This document shows positions 53,931 through 64,000 of a DNA stretch of 64,000 nucleotides, in pieces. Numbering within the stretch: the stretch's first letter is position 1; the number at the start of each line of letters is the position of its first letter. This DNA is from Saccopteryx bilineata (lineage: Eukaryota > Chordata > Mammalia > Chiroptera > Emballonuridae), in NCBI RefSeq assembly GCF_036850765.1, contig NC_089493.1, positions 267,084,534 to 267,148,533 on the forward strand. Reading direction: 5' to 3'. Both the position numbers and the translations under genes were made by a program. The notes below the pieces were generated by a model. That model was not told where the DNA came from. It saw only the letters and a program-made list of their open reading frames with translations, and did not search any database.

Positions 53931-54360
53931 AATTTTTGTAAGAGTTTATTTGAGCCAAACAAGATCTCAGATGCTCCAGGGAATAACAGTTTGCAGTTTC
54001 TTTTATGCATTTGATATTAAGGAGGAGATGTAAGGAAGATTACACGAGGGTGGGAGAAAGCAAAAGGGGAATTGGGTTACAGGATAGTTTACGAGATCAT
54101 GTGTTTGCTTGAGGGTGGTCCCCTTTAGAAGGAGGGCTCTGAAAGGGGGGCATTTCAAAGGTGTGTTAACCTAGCTGCACAGAAACAATGAACAGGTCTT
54201 GCGAAAGGCAGAGATAAGCTATTCCTAAAGTTATGTGCCTGGGAGCGTGAACCCACCGTGACCTGCCTCCTTAGGAATTTATGATCAGATCACCCTGTGA
54301 GGTTACTTTTCCTAGAATCCCTTTTTCATCCATAAGCATTTTCCTCAACTTGTCACATGA
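53930..54360. mobile_element. possible ancient repeat fragment, unassigned
   Basis: AAGAGTTTATTTGAGCCAAAC and the following AG-rich run resemble a known old mammalian repeat, but I cannot name it. Confidence 0.3.
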
Positions 54361-54917
54361 TGACCCCAGAGAGGAACTGGACACACCGTCATTTCCGCTT
54401 CTGCCCATGGAGCGTGGGGTATGCTGTGCCTCAGCTTCTGCTTCTGCAGGCTGGGGAAGCCCCAGGGTAGGACTTGTCAGCGCCCCTGGCCTGTCCTCCT
54501 CTCAGCCCCTTGGAGTGTGTAATCAGGGGTTATCATGAGATGGCCGGGGCTACCCAGAGGTGTGGACCCTCTGCTTGGTTTTTAGAGAGCCTGCTCTCTG
54601 GGCAGGTGAGACAAGCCCTCTCTCTGCAGTCTGCAGGAGGTAACTTTTTTGGGGGCGCTGGAAGATGGGTGGGATTTGCACCCAGGAGTAGGCAGGGATG
54701 GGCATTCTGGAGGGGCTGGTAGGGGGGCGGCAGTGTTGATATAGTCAAATGAGCATTTCACTCCAGAAGTGTTAAAGCATCCCACAGGGACCAGCTTGGA
54801 GTATGGTGTTCGGTTTAGGTGAGGACCTTCACCTGACTTCCTCACTCCCAGGCTGGGGGTGACCAGGCCCTGCCTGTTTCTGTGCTGGCCACCATGAGCT
54901 TCCCTCAGTTTCTAGAA

Positions 54918-55113
54918 CAGGCGTCCCCAAACTATGGCCCGCGGGCCGTATTATGTGGCCCCTTGAGGCCATTTATCTGGCCCCCTGCCGCACTTCCCGG
55001 AAGGGGCACCTCTTTCACTGGTAGTCAGTGAGAGGAGCACTGTATGTGGCGGCCCTCCAACAGTCTGAGGGACAGTGAACTGGCCCCCTGTGTAAAAAGT
55101 TTGGGGACCCCTG
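54918..55113 (-). mobile_element. internally deleted hAT element (family 1)
   Basis: 196 bp, reverse relative to the other two copies. Ends CAGGCGTCCCCAAACT and TTTGGGGACCCCTG. Perfect TSD TTCTAGAA at 54910-54917 and 55114-55121. About 150 internal bases are missing compared with the full form. Confidence 0.9.
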
Positions 55114-55168
55114 TTCTAGAACATACTTTGCTTTCCAGTGTGCTGTTGCTTCTCCCTAGAACACTTTT

Positions 55169-55500
55169 TTTTTTGTATTTTTCCGAAGCGGGGGGGGGGG
55201 GCAGACCGACTCCTGCGTGCCCACCAGGGGACAATGCTCAGCTCCTTTGAGTGTTCCTCTGCTGCAACTGGAGCCATTCTAGCGCCTGACGAGGAGTCCA
55301 TGGAGCCATCCTCAGCACCCAGGCCATCTTTGCTCCCATGGAGCCTTGGCTGCGGGAGGGGAAGAGAGATAGAGAGAAAGGAGAGGGGGAGGGGTGGAGA
55401 AGCAGATGGGCGCTTCTCCTGTGTGCCCTGGCCGGGAATTGAACCCGGGACTTCCACATGCCAGGCTGACGCTCTACTGCTGAGCCAACCGGCCAGGGCC
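55169..55500 (-). mobile_element. tRNA-derived SINE, family A
   Basis: Reverse copy with a damaged 3' region. TSD TCCCTAGAACACTTTT / TCCCTAGACACTTTT at 55153-55168 and 55501-55515. Confidence 0.9.
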
Positions 55501-55515
55501 TCCCTAGACACTTTT

Positions 55516-55812
55516 TAATGCTCTCCGTCTGTCTATTTCACTGACCTAATTCTCACTTGCAAGTCTCATCTTGAATGCCACTTCTTCCCAGAAGCCTTCC
55601 CTGATGCCCCTTCCAATTCTGTGTTGGGGTGTCCCTCTTCTGTGTCCCTGCAGCCCCCAATCTCATGACATACTATATTCCAACTGCCCTTGGATTTATC
55701 TAGCTGTCACCTTCCGATGGGTCAGGGCCATGCTTTCTGTCCCTCCACATTCCCAGCCGCTAGCATCCAGCCTGACACAGAGAGAGCATCTAGTACAAAT
55801 TTATGACGTATG
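55516..55812 (+). mobile_element. L2 fossil
   Basis: CATCTTGAATGCCACTTCTTCCC, AGAAGCCTTCCCTGATGCC, GGGTCAGGGCCATGC and CACAGAGAGAGCATCTAG follow the L2 3' end. Confidence 0.75.
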
Positions 55813-56430
55813 ATGTGAGTTAGAAGTAAGCTAGGTGTTGGGGCATTTGGGGTGGGGCCACTCTTCTGTGCCAGCTCCTACTGACTTGACCTCATTTTCC
55901 CCAGGGGCTGCCTCTGCTGGCCTGGCTGTGGCTCTCAGGCCTCCAGAGATGGGGGGGGGGGTGATGTTGGAGGGGATGTCATGTCTCCTGGGCTGGGTAC
56001 AGCCCAGTTTGGGGGGGTTCCCCTCTGTGAAGGGCAGCTGGTGTGCATGGAGAGAACACAAGTGTGGCCTCAGAACAGTTAATCCCCTTGGCTATTTGGA
56101 CACACACTCCTTTGTGTGTGCATGTGTGTGTATGCACATGTATGTGTGGCATTCTGGAGGCCACCAGCCATGACCGTGCCCGATAGCTAGATGTTTAGGT
56201 GACTCCTGACCACCTGCCTGGGATGAGTACTGCTCGGTATGTAGAGTTCCCTCTATTTTCATTGAGTTAGGAGTGTGTTAGGCTCCAGGTAACACACCTG
56301 ACTACAGAGGCTTAGACAATGACGGGTTTATGCGTCAGGAAAAAGCTCGTGGGTGGGTGGTCGGAGGCTGGGCTGGGGGGGTGCAGTGATGCCTTCAGGG
56401 GTTCCTTTTTTCCCTAGCATGTTAGGTTTT
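55813..56430. other. unique sequence with TG-rich run
   Basis: A degenerate (TG)n tract (TGTGTGTGCATGTGTGTGTA) is at 56113-56150. No gene recognised. Confidence 0.4.
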
Positions 56431-56439
56431 TGTTTGGTT

Positions 56440-57330
56440 TTTTTAGTTTACAGTATTTTAAAATTATTTTACTTAAAGTGTACTTTTCAGTGTTCTTATA
56501 TATTCACGAAGTTGTGCAACACTCACCACTGTGTAATATCAAGGTGTTTTAATCCCAAGAAGCAATCCAGACCCATTGGGTCACCCCCAGCCCCTCCCTC
56601 CTCCCCCAGCAACCACCGGTTTGCTCTCTGTCCCTGGGGTGTGCCTCTTCCGGATAGTTCATGTCAGCGTGGGCTCTGTGTCTGGCTCTTCCACTTGGCT
56701 TAATGTTCTCGAGGTTCATCCATGTTGTAGTATATGTCAAAATTTCATTGTTTTTTTTTTTTGTTTTTATTTTTTAAATTGATTTGAGAGAGAGGAATGG
56801 GGAGAGAGAGGGAGAGAGAGGCAGAGGCAGACAGGAACATTGATCTCTTCCTGTATGTGCCCTGATCTGGGATTGAGCTGGCAACCTCTGCACTTCAGGA
56901 CAAAGCTCTAACCAGCCAGGGCAGGATTTCATTTTTTTTTCGTGGCAAAAGAATATTCCACTTAATGGATATACCACATTGTGTTTATCCATCTCTCAGT
57001 TAATGAACATCTGGGTTGTTTTTACCTTGGCTGTTTTGCATACTGCTGTAAACACTTGTGTATAGGTTTTTGTGTGAACTGTGTTGTCAGTCCTTTTAGC
57101 TAAATACCTAGGGGTAAAATTGATTGGTCATGATGGCAGTTCTGTGTTTAACATTTTGAGGAAATACTAGACTGCTTTCCAAAATGGCTGCACCATTTCA
57201 CATTCCCACCAGCATTGTAATGAGGATTCCAGTTTCTCCACATCCTTGGTAACATTTGGTATTATTCATCCTTTTTATTATAGCGATCCTAGTAGGTGTG
57301 AAGTGCTATCTATCTCATGTGGTGTTTTGT
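56440..57330. mobile_element. ancient L1 fragment, interrupted
   Basis: CACTTGGCTTAATGTTCTCGAGG, CATCCATGTTGTAG, GAATATTCCACTTAATGG, AAACACTTGTGTATAGG and CCACCAGCATTGTAATG are standard old L1M phrases. A SINE lies at 56745-56926. Confidence 0.65.
56745..56926 (-). mobile_element. tRNA-derived SINE, family D
   Basis: T-run, AATTGATTTGAGAGAGAGG, AACATTGATCTCTTCC, GGGATTGAGCTGGC and the terminus AACCAGCCAGGGC, inserted in the L1 fragment. Confidence 0.8.
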
Positions 57331-57374
57331 TTTTTTTTAAGATTTTATTTATTTATTATAGAGAGGGAAGACAC

Positions 57375-57409
<35 letters not shown>

Positions 57410-57523
57410 AGCAGGAAGCATCAACTCCCATATGTGCCTTGACCCGGGAAGCCAGGGTTTTGAACCAGCAACCTCAGCGTTTCCAGGTTGACGCTTTATC
57501 CACTGTGCCACCACAGGTCAGGC
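57331..57523 (-). mobile_element. tRNA-derived SINE, family B
   Basis: TAAGATTTTATTTATTTATT, (GA)n, CATCAACTCCCATATGTGCC and a head ending CACCACAGGTCAGG. TSD TATCTCATGTGG on both sides. Confidence 0.9.
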
Positions 57524-57540
57524 TATCTCATGTGGTTTTG

Positions 57541-58206
57541 ATTTAGCATTTTGGATTTTGTTTTCGTGCTTGTGCCTCATGGTCACAAGATGGCTGCATC
57601 CCCTCCAGCCCTCACACCCATGGTTCAGATGAAGAGGAAGAGTTAGAGCAGAAGCCTTCTCCTCTCAAAATTTCGCCTTTATGCACCTTCTCCTCAGGGA
57701 CTTCTCCAGTATTGCCTAGGTTCAGCCTAGCTCCCTTAGCTGCAAGGGAGCTAGAGAGACATGCAGACACCAGCTTCCTGACCTCTTGGGAGAGGAATGG
57801 GGTTGGGAATGCTAGTGGGCGAGCAGATCCCTAGTCTTTGCCCTTTGTGGCCCAGACCAGTGGGAATGCCTTCATTTCTCTAGGAGCAAGAAGAGGGATG
57901 TGAATTCCGCCCCCCCCACCCCCCTATCATGGGTAGGGTGGGCTTTATATCATGGGTGCCTGGCTTTGCTGCAGCTCAGACTCACCATTGCCAATCAGAT
58001 GCCCCCTACTCAGGGGTCCCAGGAACCATACCTTGTGGAGGGCAGTGTAGTCACCTCCCAAGTCCTTACCCTGACTTCTCTCCCCAACCAGAGGCCTTTG
58101 GCTCAGCCCAGGAAGCCTGAGGTCCAGGGTTCCCTCCGTCCTGCCTCATGGCCTTTGCTCATCCACGCTTCCCAACTCAGAACGAGCTGTGGGACCTCTC
58201 ACCTTT
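57541..58206. other. unique sequence, no gene recognised
   Basis: Non-coding, with a short C-run at 57909-57917. Confidence 0.35.
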
Positions 58207-58218
58207 AAAATTGGCCTA

Positions 58219-58688
58219 GGCCCTGGCCAGATAGCTTGGTTGGTTAGAGCAGTGGTCCCCAACCCCTGGGCCGCGGACCAGTACCGGTCCATGGGCCATT
58301 TGGTACTGGTCTGCAGAGAAAGAATAAATAACTTACATTATTTCTGTTTTATTTATATTTAAGTCTGAACGATGTTTTATTTTTAAAAAATGACCAGATT
58401 CCCTCTGTTACATTCGTCTTAAGACTCACTCTTGATGCTTGTCTCGGTCACGTGATACATTTATCCATCCCACCCTAAAGGCCGTCCGTGAAAATATTTT
58501 CTGACATTAAACCGGTCCATGGCCCAAAAAAGGTTGGGGACCACTGGGTTAGAGCATCGTCCCAAAGGGCAGTCTTTGCTGGTTTGATCCCCTGGTTGGG
58601 AACAGATTGATGTTCCTGTCTCTCTCTCTCTCTCTCCTTTTCTCTCTCACTAAAACCAGTAAGTAGAAATTTAAAAAATAATAATTAT
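58219..58688 (+). mobile_element. tRNA-derived SINE, family D, split by hAT element
   Basis: Head CCCTGGCCAGATAGCTTGG...GGTTAGAG, then (after the hAT element) CATCGTCCCAAAGG, GGTTTGATCCCC and a (TC)n tail. The 12-bp TSD AAAATTGGCCTA is at 58207-58218 and 58689-58700. Confidence 0.9.
58250..58546 (+). mobile_element. non-autonomous hAT element (family 5) inside a SINE
   Basis: 297 bp. Termini CAGTGGTCCCCAACC and GGTTGGGGACCACTG. The perfect 8-bp TSD GGTTAGAG is at 58242-58249 and 58547-58554. An inverted second copy lies at 59372-59666. Confidence 0.93.
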
Positions 58689-58700
58689 AAAATTGGCCTA

Positions 58701-59715
58701 GACCAGAATTCTCATATACTGCTGGTGAAGTGTAAAGTGGTACGGCCATTTTTGGAAAAGAGTTTGACAGTTATTTGTTTTATTATTTTTTTATTGGCAT
58801 ATAATTATACCATAACATTCACCATTTTAAGGTATTCGGTAGTTTTTAGTATACAATCATCACCACTGTCTAATACAGAAAATTTTATCACCCCAGGAGA
58901 AGCCCCGTACCCATTCACAGTCATTCCCATTCTCCCTCCACTCTCATCCCCTGGCAACCACTGATGGTATCTCTGGATTTTGGCATCTTTTTATAAGGAT
59001 AAACGTGCACTTACCATATGAGCCAGCAATTCCATATGTAGCATTTACCCAAGAGAAATGAAAACTTAGGTTCATGTCAAAACCTAAAGAGAAATATCTG
59101 TAGTGGCTTTATTCATAATTTCCCAAACTGGAAACAATCTAAACGTTCAACCCGTGGTGCAGTGATAAACCCTGGTACATCCGTACCATTGGATGCTAGT
59201 CAGCAGTAAAAGGGAGTGAACTCTTGCTACAGACAACATGGGTGAATCATGGAAGCGTTAACCTGAGTGAAAGGCACAGATCCAGAAGTTGACGTTCTGT
59301 ACAGTGGCCTTTATAGGACATTTTGAAAAATGTAAAACTGTAGAGACAGAGCAGATCGGGGTCGCCTAGGGCAGTGGTCCCCAACCTTTTTTGGACCATG
59401 GACCGGTTTAATGTCAGAAAATATTTTCACGGACCGGCCTTTAGGGTGGGACGGATAAATGTATCACGTGACTGAAACAAGCGTCAAGAGTGAGTCTTAG
59501 ACGGATGTAACAGGGAATCTGGTCATTTTTTAAAAATAAAACATCGTTCAGACTTAAATATAAATAAAATGGAAATAATGTAAGTTATTTATTCTTTCTC
59601 TGCGGACCGGTACCAAATGGCCCATGGACCAGTACCGGACCGCAGCCCGGGGGTTGAAGACCACTGGCCTAGGGGCAGGGTGGGTTGGTTGACTAGGGTC
59701 ACAGTGGAGTTTGGG
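58701..59715 (+). mobile_element. old L1 3' fragment, interrupted
   Basis: TCTCATATACTGCTGGTGAAG, CTTACCATATGAGCCAGCAATTCC, TGGAAACAATCTAAACG and GGATGCTAGTCAGCAGTAAAAG are ORF2-end phrases. It is broken by another L1-type piece (58770-59000) and a hAT element. Confidence 0.6.
59372..59666 (-). mobile_element. non-autonomous hAT element (family 5)
   Basis: 295 bp, inverted relative to 58250-58546 and more than 90 percent identical by eye. The perfect TSD GCCTAGGG is at 59364-59371 and 59667-59674. Confidence 0.93.
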
Positions 59716-62700
59716 GTGTTGATGGAACTATTCTGTCTTGATTATGGGGGCAGATGTGTGGCTCCGCCCCTGTAAAAGCTGGTAGACCTGCGCACCAGTA
59801 AGTGAACTTAGTATGTGAAGATTACATCTGGACTTGGAACTGGCCTTCCCCGATTAGCCTCATGTAGGGTTAACCATTCTGTTTGTTCTCGTTTGTGCCC
59901 TTCCCTTTTACACAATATTATTGAGTTTGGGTCTGTCTTTCGGGATGGCTGATGTTACCTATGCCTGGGGCTGGGGCCAAGAGGTGCCCCTCCCTCAGAC
60001 ACCCTTCTCCGTCCCCTGCTCCTGAGCCTCCTGGCTGCTGGGGTGTGTGCTGTGATTTCAGGAAGGGGCCTCAGCATAGGTTGACAGCTTTTCCTTTTCA
60101 GATGGGGAAACTGAGACCTAGGGCTGGGAAGACACTTGACTAAGGTTCAGAGTTATCAGAAATAAGACTCAAAAGCCTTATCTTGTGAGTCTTGGTCCAG
60201 GGCTCCGTGCCCTCCTGCCGGTGCCGGCTCCCTTGTCTGCCTATTTGCAGAGTCGGGGCGGGAGCATCCTGACAGAGCTGCTGGCAGGAGGTTGTGGAGC
60301 ATGCGGGTGGGCGGGGGAAGTAGGGGAGTGAGAGCAGTCAGGACCTTTCAAACACCCCAGATGAGGAGACAGACAGGAGTCCACAGTGGGACAGGATGGC
60401 TCGGACTCTGCCCGGAGGCAGGAGGGGGCAGGTGCTGAGTGCAGTAGGATCTGGGAATGGCTGATGGCCCCCAGGGCAGGCAGGAGAGAGGGGCACTGAT
60501 TTCTGTCCCAGGAAGCCCATGGTATAACCTTGGGTAACCCTACAGCCTCATTACTGTCCAGCTAAGTCCCAGCAGGCACGGACCTCGGGATCTGCCATGT
60601 GGAGCTGATGACCTCACTTTAGGAAGTACCTCCTGAGGGAGACACCCCAGAAGACTGGGGAGGCAGGTGGGCATCTCGGGTGGTGACCCCTAGGCGGGGT
60701 GGGCCCAGTCTCTGATACAGGCCCACGTTTATCCTGATGCTGGTGTTGAGTCACTGCCCGTGTGGGCTGTGGCCACCCTCGTGCTGCTGCCAAGAGCTCT
60801 CTAGACTTCGGTGAAGATGGGTGTGGGGAGGGGGCAGGCGCGCTGTTGGAGCTGGCTCATATCCTAGTGCCCACTGCCCACCACCATCTCGAGGTGCCAT
60901 TTGGAACCGTGGCAGCCCTGTGAGGAGGGTTCTCACTCTCTTAAGCCTGACCCTCAGTCCATAGGTAGGGGCAGGAGGATGCCAGAAGCAGGGCCTGTGA
61001 CCCCTCCCACTGACCTGACTTCAGGGACGAAACTTTGGAAGAGCAATGACTTTCTCTTACCAGGCTTCAGATGGGGTTTTTTTGGGGGGTATGACACTTG
61101 TTCTGTTTTTCTTGTCTCGACCCCCACTGCTGCAAACAAGGAGGACAGACTGGGCAACCGGAGTCTGGGGTCTGCTTGGAGGGCTAGCAGCTCCCAGAAT
61201 TCCCTTCTGCTGTCTCCTTAATCCATCCCAACATCTCAGAGGGCCCATCCTCTTGGCAGCGGGGACCCATTTTTGGCTCAGAAAATGATATCTATACCTT
61301 CAGGGTCCCTTCTGGTTGTCAAGACTCACGATGTCTCTGGGAAGCCGACCTGGGACCTCACTGTGACCCCAGAGAGGAAGCCTGGTCCCTGTCTGAAGCC
61401 CCTCACTCTCTGATGAGGGGAACACCCTTATAGAACTTCTAGCCCAAGTTCTGATTTACACAGGGTAAACAGGCCCAGAGAGGGTCTGTGCCCAGGGTCC
61501 CCTATGGTGTGGTATCTGGACTTAGAAGCCAGGCCTCCTGACCCCTGGCCTACAGCGGGGCCCGGTCGTCCCTCACACCCCTGCCCCCCACCCCTAGCAT
61601 TCCCGAGGTGGGCACTGGGTTGATAGAAGCCCGCAGGAGGAGAGGGAGCAGGCCAGCTCAGGAGCGTGGGGCCAGGTTGCCAGGATTAGATCACCGATGA
61701 GGGATGAGCTCTGTTCTGCCCAGCCTCTTCCCGACAAGAAAGGGCCTGATGCTACTTCGTCTGCATTGCTCATCCTTCTGAGGCCTGTTTCCGTCTGGCA
61801 AGGGAGCCCTCCGGGGACACGATCGCCCCAGGGGCTGGCACCACCCCAGCGCTGGCTTCTTTCCACCATCTCCCGACACCCAGCCCCCAGATGCTTAAGA
61901 ACCAGTACATATTTACACGCTGTGAACTGCGGGGGGAGGGGTGCCCGGAACCCCTGCTGCCCAAGCTGAGTGCCAGGCCTGTACTTCCCACCCACGCCCC
62001 CTATGTGTGGGAGAACAGAAATGTCATTGTGCTGCCAGTCAGGACACCGGAGTTGAGGAGACACGGAGAGCACCTCAGCTCACTGGGGAGGACAGAAGCT
62101 CAGCAGGTGATGTCAGCGCCAGGCAGTCATCACTGCTGTTTCTTTAGAGAGCATTCACGATCTCCAGGCCCCTCGCCACACACTTTACACATTGGCTCCC
62201 GCACGCTGCACGGTGCTGAGAGCAGTGGAATTGGTGGCACCATTTTGCTCATGAGGAAACTGAGGTGTGGAGAGTTCAGGTGCCTCTGTGGAAGCCTCCA
62301 GCTTCAGTGGACCCCAGCGCCCAGGTATTTCCCCTCCTTGGGCTGACCGGATGTGGGTGTGGTGGGATTGAAAGTGCCAGGGAGGGCCTTGGACGCCAAG
62401 AACACCAGGTTTGGCTAGGCTTTGTTGTGCACCTCCCCACTCTCAGACCACCAGTTAGTTCATTTTAGCGATTCGCTCGTCCACCAGCAAGTGTGTGCAC
62501 AGTACCTGAGTGGCTCTGGGGCGCGCGCAGCTGTGGAGACCGCCGCCTCCCTCCGCCTGCCCAGGGTGGCCTTTGATGCCAGCCTCTGCCAACTTGCACA
62601 TCTTCTCATTGATAGAATGAACCAGCCATGGGGTGCGGACCCTTCATCGCCCTAGATTGGCAGAAGGCCTGGGCGTAGGGCTCTTGGCTCCTGTGTCCTG

Positions 62701-63370
62701 AATTCAGAGGCCTTGGAACCCATCTGGGAGCTGGCCCCCAGCTGAGGGACCGTGTCTCCATCCACCCATTGGTTCAGATTTTCTCATAACGAACGAATGA
62801 GGGCCTTTTGAGCCCTCAATACTCAACACCCTTATTTCTCTCCTCCTTCTTCCCCAGATCCCTCAGCCTGCCTTGCTCCCACTCAGGGCTCTGCACAGCT
62901 CCCCTGCCTACCCTGTTTGCCTCCTGACCGCTGATCACCCATCTTCAGGCTCCGCCCTCGTCCCCTCCCCTGACTCTGTAACTCTCCCTTGTCCTCAGTT
63001 TCCTTCTGATTTCTCCCACGATGCTCTCCCTGGGCTTCTCCTTTTGAGTGCTGCCACCCCCCCCCTCAGGTCTTGGCCCTTCAGCCCAGAGTCCCCCACA
63101 TACTCCCAGGTCCTGACACCCACAGATTACAGGTGGCCCTAGGGATGTCAGGCTTGGGCTCTTCCCTTCTGTTCCCTGCTGATCTGGGGACTCCATCATT
63201 GGAACCAGAAACTCCAGGTGTCTCCTGCTTAGGATCCCCCCCCCCCCCCATCATAAAGCTCTGCTCTTCCCCGTTCTGCTACCGTCCCCGTCTCTGGCCC
63301 GGACTATTGCAGAAGCTTGATAATGACCAGTTCCTGGCTCCAGTCCTGCCCCCCAGAGGTTGCCTGCCAA
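59716..63370. other. unique sequence with MIR pieces, no gene recognised
   Basis: MIR-like CAGATGGGGAAACTGAGACC (60100) and ATGAGGAAACTGAGGTGTGG (62250). Frames here lack domains. Possibly intronic. Confidence 0.4.
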
Positions 63371-63880
63371 ATCCTGCCAGAACCTCTTAAAATGACTCTG
63401 TCTTGTCCCAGCTCCAAACCTTTTGGTGGTTCCCGTTCCCTAAGTGATGATCTTCTGAGGTCCCTGACCTGGCCCCAGTGGTTGAGCCCGTCTCTGTCCA
63501 CCCCGTCCTGCCCTGACCTGAATGTTTGAGCCATGCAGAGCCAGGCCCAGTAGCCCACCCTATCCACCAATCTGCCTGAGCCTCACTGGGACACGTGGGT
63601 GGTCGGGTTTCCTGGGCAGCCAGTAATTTGGCACTCCTTCAAATGGGACTTGATGTGTTTGCTCAGTATTTACTTCTAGGGAGGTGAGCCCTGCAGGGGT
63701 CAGGGCCATCATCCCCGTTGTAGATGAACAGTGTCTGGGCACAGTTCCCTGGCCCTTCTCTTCCCCTGCAAAATTCTGCTCCCTGGTGACATCACCACAT
63801 TCCACTTAGCTTGGGTGTCACCTCCTCCAAGGAGCCTTCCCTGACTCCCCCACCTGCCATCCTGTGTGTCTTGTGTCGCT
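63370..63880 (+). mobile_element. L2 fossil
   Basis: CTCCAAACCTTTTGGTGG, GGGTGTCACCTCCTCC, AAGGAGCCTTCCCTGACTCCC and CTTATTTTTATCTCTCAC follow the L2 3' end. Confidence 0.6.
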
Positions 63881-63884
63881 TATT

Positions 63885-64000
63885 TTTATCTCTCACAGAA
63901 GTGTAATTTATTTACAGTGAAATGCACAAATCTAAGGTGTCCAGCATGATGATTTTTCACACCTGGGTATACACCCATGTAACCACTATTCAAATTATTC
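63885..64000. mobile_element. ancient L1 fragment, cut by window end
   Basis: GTGTAATTTATTTACAGTG, AAATGCACAAATC and CATGTAACCACTATTCAAA are typical of old L1M sequence. Confidence 0.5.

Overview
The window is nuclear DNA from a mammal, and most likely a bat. No complete protein-coding gene of the host is visible. Most of the sequence consists of interspersed repeats. Four tRNA-derived SINE types recur about 35 times, many with clean target-site duplications (TSDs). They carry the GC-rich tRNA-like heads and CT-rich or A-rich tails that I associate from memory with bat, probably horseshoe-bat-type, genomes. Around them lie old L1, L2, MIR and MER5A fragments common to placental mammals. At least nine short non-autonomous hAT DNA transposons have intact termini and near-perfect 8-bp TSDs. 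Recent hAT activity of this kind is characteristic of bats among mammals. The species call is inference.

Layout. 1-200 may hold the last exon and poly(A) signal of a + strand gene. 2.8-12.4 kb is a mosaic of ancient L1 pieces with SINEs and one hAT element. 12.4-19.4 kb is mostly unique DNA with MER5A, a CA-rich array, a fold-back SINE and a young truncated L1. 19.4-24.6 kb is a decayed betaretrovirus-like (class II) provirus with 6-bp TSDs, whose interior holds two nested solo LTRs of another family, SINEs and a SPIN-like palindromic hAT element. 24.6-29.4 kb is unique DNA with possible conserved regulatory blocks, L2 and SINEs. 29.5-32.5 kb holds a young, two-LTR retroelement (LTRs differ at 5 of 690 positions) nested in an older LTR of the same family. 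It has a serine-tRNA primer site and one 223-codon open frame that does not look like gag, pro, pol or env. 33-43 kb is unique DNA with SINEs, MIR pieces and candidate enhancers. 43.9-44.9 kb is a strong CpG island with homeobox-type TAATCC motifs, a CCAAT box and a good splice donor, probably the promoter and non-coding first exon of an unidentified gene. 45-64 kb has no recognisable coding exon and would fit a long first intron. It holds eight of the hAT elements.

The most interesting features are the young LTR element with an unexplained ORF, the repeated self-nesting of its LTR family, the hAT set sharing an nnnTAnnn target signature, and a long SINE family that carries near-consensus CTCF motifs at many positions. 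Family labels A-D for the SINEs are mine and are local to this report.
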